Assembly (NCBI GenBank): GCA_040757115.1 | Contig: JBFLYA010000258.1 | Coordinates: 1 to 5,300, forward strand | Source of the DNA: a bacterium | GTDB lineage: Bacteria > UBA9089 > CG2-30-40-21 > SBAY01 | Direction of reading: 5' to 3' | DNA length: 5,300 nt | In this document: positions 4,737 through 5,300 of the stretch, piece after piece | How the letters are laid out: each line of letters starts with the position of its first letter | Numbering within the stretch: position 1 is the first letter of the stretch | Notes under the pieces: generated by a model | The model's input: the letters and a program-made list of their open reading frames with translations, nothing else | What the model was told of the DNA's origin: nothing | Databases searched by the model: none | Program-made: the position numbers and the translations under genes

Positions 4737-4955
4737 ATGCTCAATACAAATACGGAAATAATTTATAAAGAAATTTCACAACTTGCAAATAATGAAAAGA
4801 TGATTCTTCTTTCTAAATTGATGTTGGAAATCTCTGTATATGTAGAAAGAGATCGAAAGTTCAATATTTATGATATAAAAGGGGTGGGGAAAGAAATGTG
4901 GGAAGGAATAGACGCTCAAGAATATGTTAATAAGGAAAGGGCATCATGGGAATAA
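4737..4955 (+). CDS. Antitoxin-like protein, VapB-type partner of a PIN toxin
   Basis: 72-residue protein. The N-terminal part (about 5-36) is helical, and the C-terminal tail IKGVGKEMWEGIDAQEYVNK (about 47-66) resembles the tails of short antitoxins I recall upstream of VapC PIN toxins; in such systems the tail enters the toxin's active site. It has a strong ribosome site, AAGGAGGG (4723-4730), 6 bases before the ATG. Its end overlaps the start of the truncated PIN gene by 10 bases, the classical coupled antitoxin-first order. The gene itself is intact. With its toxin cut, it can no longer act as a normal pair, but it might still counter related toxins elsewhere (inference). Confidence 0.7.
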   Translation: MLNTNTEIIYKEISQLANNEKMILLSKLMLEISVYVERDRKFNIYDIKGVGKEMWEGIDAQEYVNKERASWE

Positions 4956-5068
4956 AGAGAATAATCAAACGACATAGAAGAATAATGTTTGATACTGCTC
5001 CCATCATATACTTTATTGAAGAACATAAGGATTTTGGGAAAATTACAGATGAGATATTCAAATTGTAA
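4946..5068 (+). pseudogene. VapC-type PIN toxin truncated by a repeat element
   Basis: Only 40 codons remain of a gene expected to encode about 130-150 residues. RIMFDTAPIIYFIEEHKDFG (residues 12-31) is the first strand and helix of a VapC PIN domain, with the first catalytic Asp at residue 16. The rest, including the other acidic residues, is missing. The frame is cut at 5064, and its stop TAA (5066-5068) comes from the terminal repeat of the inserted element (GTAACC). Translation would be coupled to the antitoxin gene through their 10-base overlap. The product should be inactive. The insertion removes the toxin's far side, and with it the right end of cassette 3, from view. Confidence 0.78.
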
Positions 5069-5300
5069 CCGTTCAGGCTATATATCAAAAGTGTAAGAAA
5101 GGGGATAAGGAGATAAGAGTGATATGGAGATAAGATAATAGAAATAGATTGAAATTTATAGAAATAGGTAGAAATTGATTGTGGAAAACAACAAATTTCC
5201 ATAAATTTCTATTAGTTTCTATTAATTTCAATTTTTTTAATAATATCTCCCTATCTCCTTAATCTCCACATCTCCTTTTGTTACACCACCTGAACGCTTA
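5065..5300. mobile_element. About 237-bp miniature element that disrupts the VapC gene
   Basis: It starts GTAACCGTTCAGG (5065) and runs to CCTGAACGCTTA (5289-5300); the final C of the terminal repeat would be base 5301. The two halves are an imperfect inverted repeat: GTGTAAGAAAGGGGATAAGG-like and AGAAATAG-like tracts on the left recur as reverse complements on the right (ATCTCC and TTTCTATT tracts, TGTTACACC near the end). The whole could therefore fold into one long hairpin. It codes for nothing. Its first 52 bp are the exact inverse of window positions 1-52. The left flank TTCAAATT (5057-5064) should recur just after 5301 if the insertion made an 8-bp duplication. Confidence 0.75.

Noticed and set aside
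4927-5202. 91-codon minus-strand open frame with hydrophobic stretches
   Set aside because: It spans the boundary between the VapC remnant and the repeat element, so it is a chance frame in AT-rich DNA.

Overview
The window is AT-rich bacterial accessory DNA from an organism I cannot name with certainty. The low GC, the dense palindromic repeats, the lone tyrosine-recombinase fragment and the TA-type genes resemble uncultivated groundwater candidate phyla (Omnitrophota/Desantisbacteria-like). This is an impression, not a demonstration. Both window ends lie inside or at the edge of the same repeat family, so the window may be a contig that broke at repeats.

Layout. Positions 1-52 are the end of a repeat element. 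Positions 73-846 (minus) encode a Cas6-type CRISPR RNA endonuclease with no other cas gene and no CRISPR array in view. Positions 883-2309 hold no convincing gene. They contain a stack of miniature inverted-repeat elements: a 887-bp composite (1192-2078) with perfect 8-bp target duplications, which contains a second copy of the same family (1285-1735, own 8-bp duplication), a cloverleaf-like palindrome (1742-1806) and an unrelated 178-bp element (1815-1992, own 8-bp duplication). Positions 2345-2681 are the start of a tyrosine recombinase gene, broken by a one-base insertion and cut by another element (2682-2831).

Positions 2970-5064 look like an integron-type cassette array, all genes on the plus strand. 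Cassette 1 (2970-3789) carries a PIN-domain protein and a small partner. Cassette 2 (3790-4697) carries a SAM-dependent methyltransferase. Cassette 3 (from 4698) carries a small antitoxin-like protein followed by a VapC-type PIN toxin cut after 40 codons by a further repeat element (5065-5300). The junctions at 3789 and 4697 are attC-like: stem arms with imperfect RYAYAAC and GTTRTRY core sites. The strongest evidence is that each complete cassette has matching inverted ends of its own, as expected if it was inserted as a circle cut at G^TT.

How it fits together. One mobile repeat family, with GTAACCGTTCAGG / CCTGAACGCTTAC ends and 8-bp duplications like the IS66 family, has repeatedly hit this locus. 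It appears to have inactivated the recombinase and the last toxin, and it bounds the cas6 and cassette segment with inverted identical ends. The two genes outside the cassettes (cas6 and the recombinase) share the same promoter layout, TGnTATAAT with a 17-bp spacer, placed so that the ATG is at the expected transcription start. This suggests leaderless messages. The cassette genes instead use Shine-Dalgarno sites.
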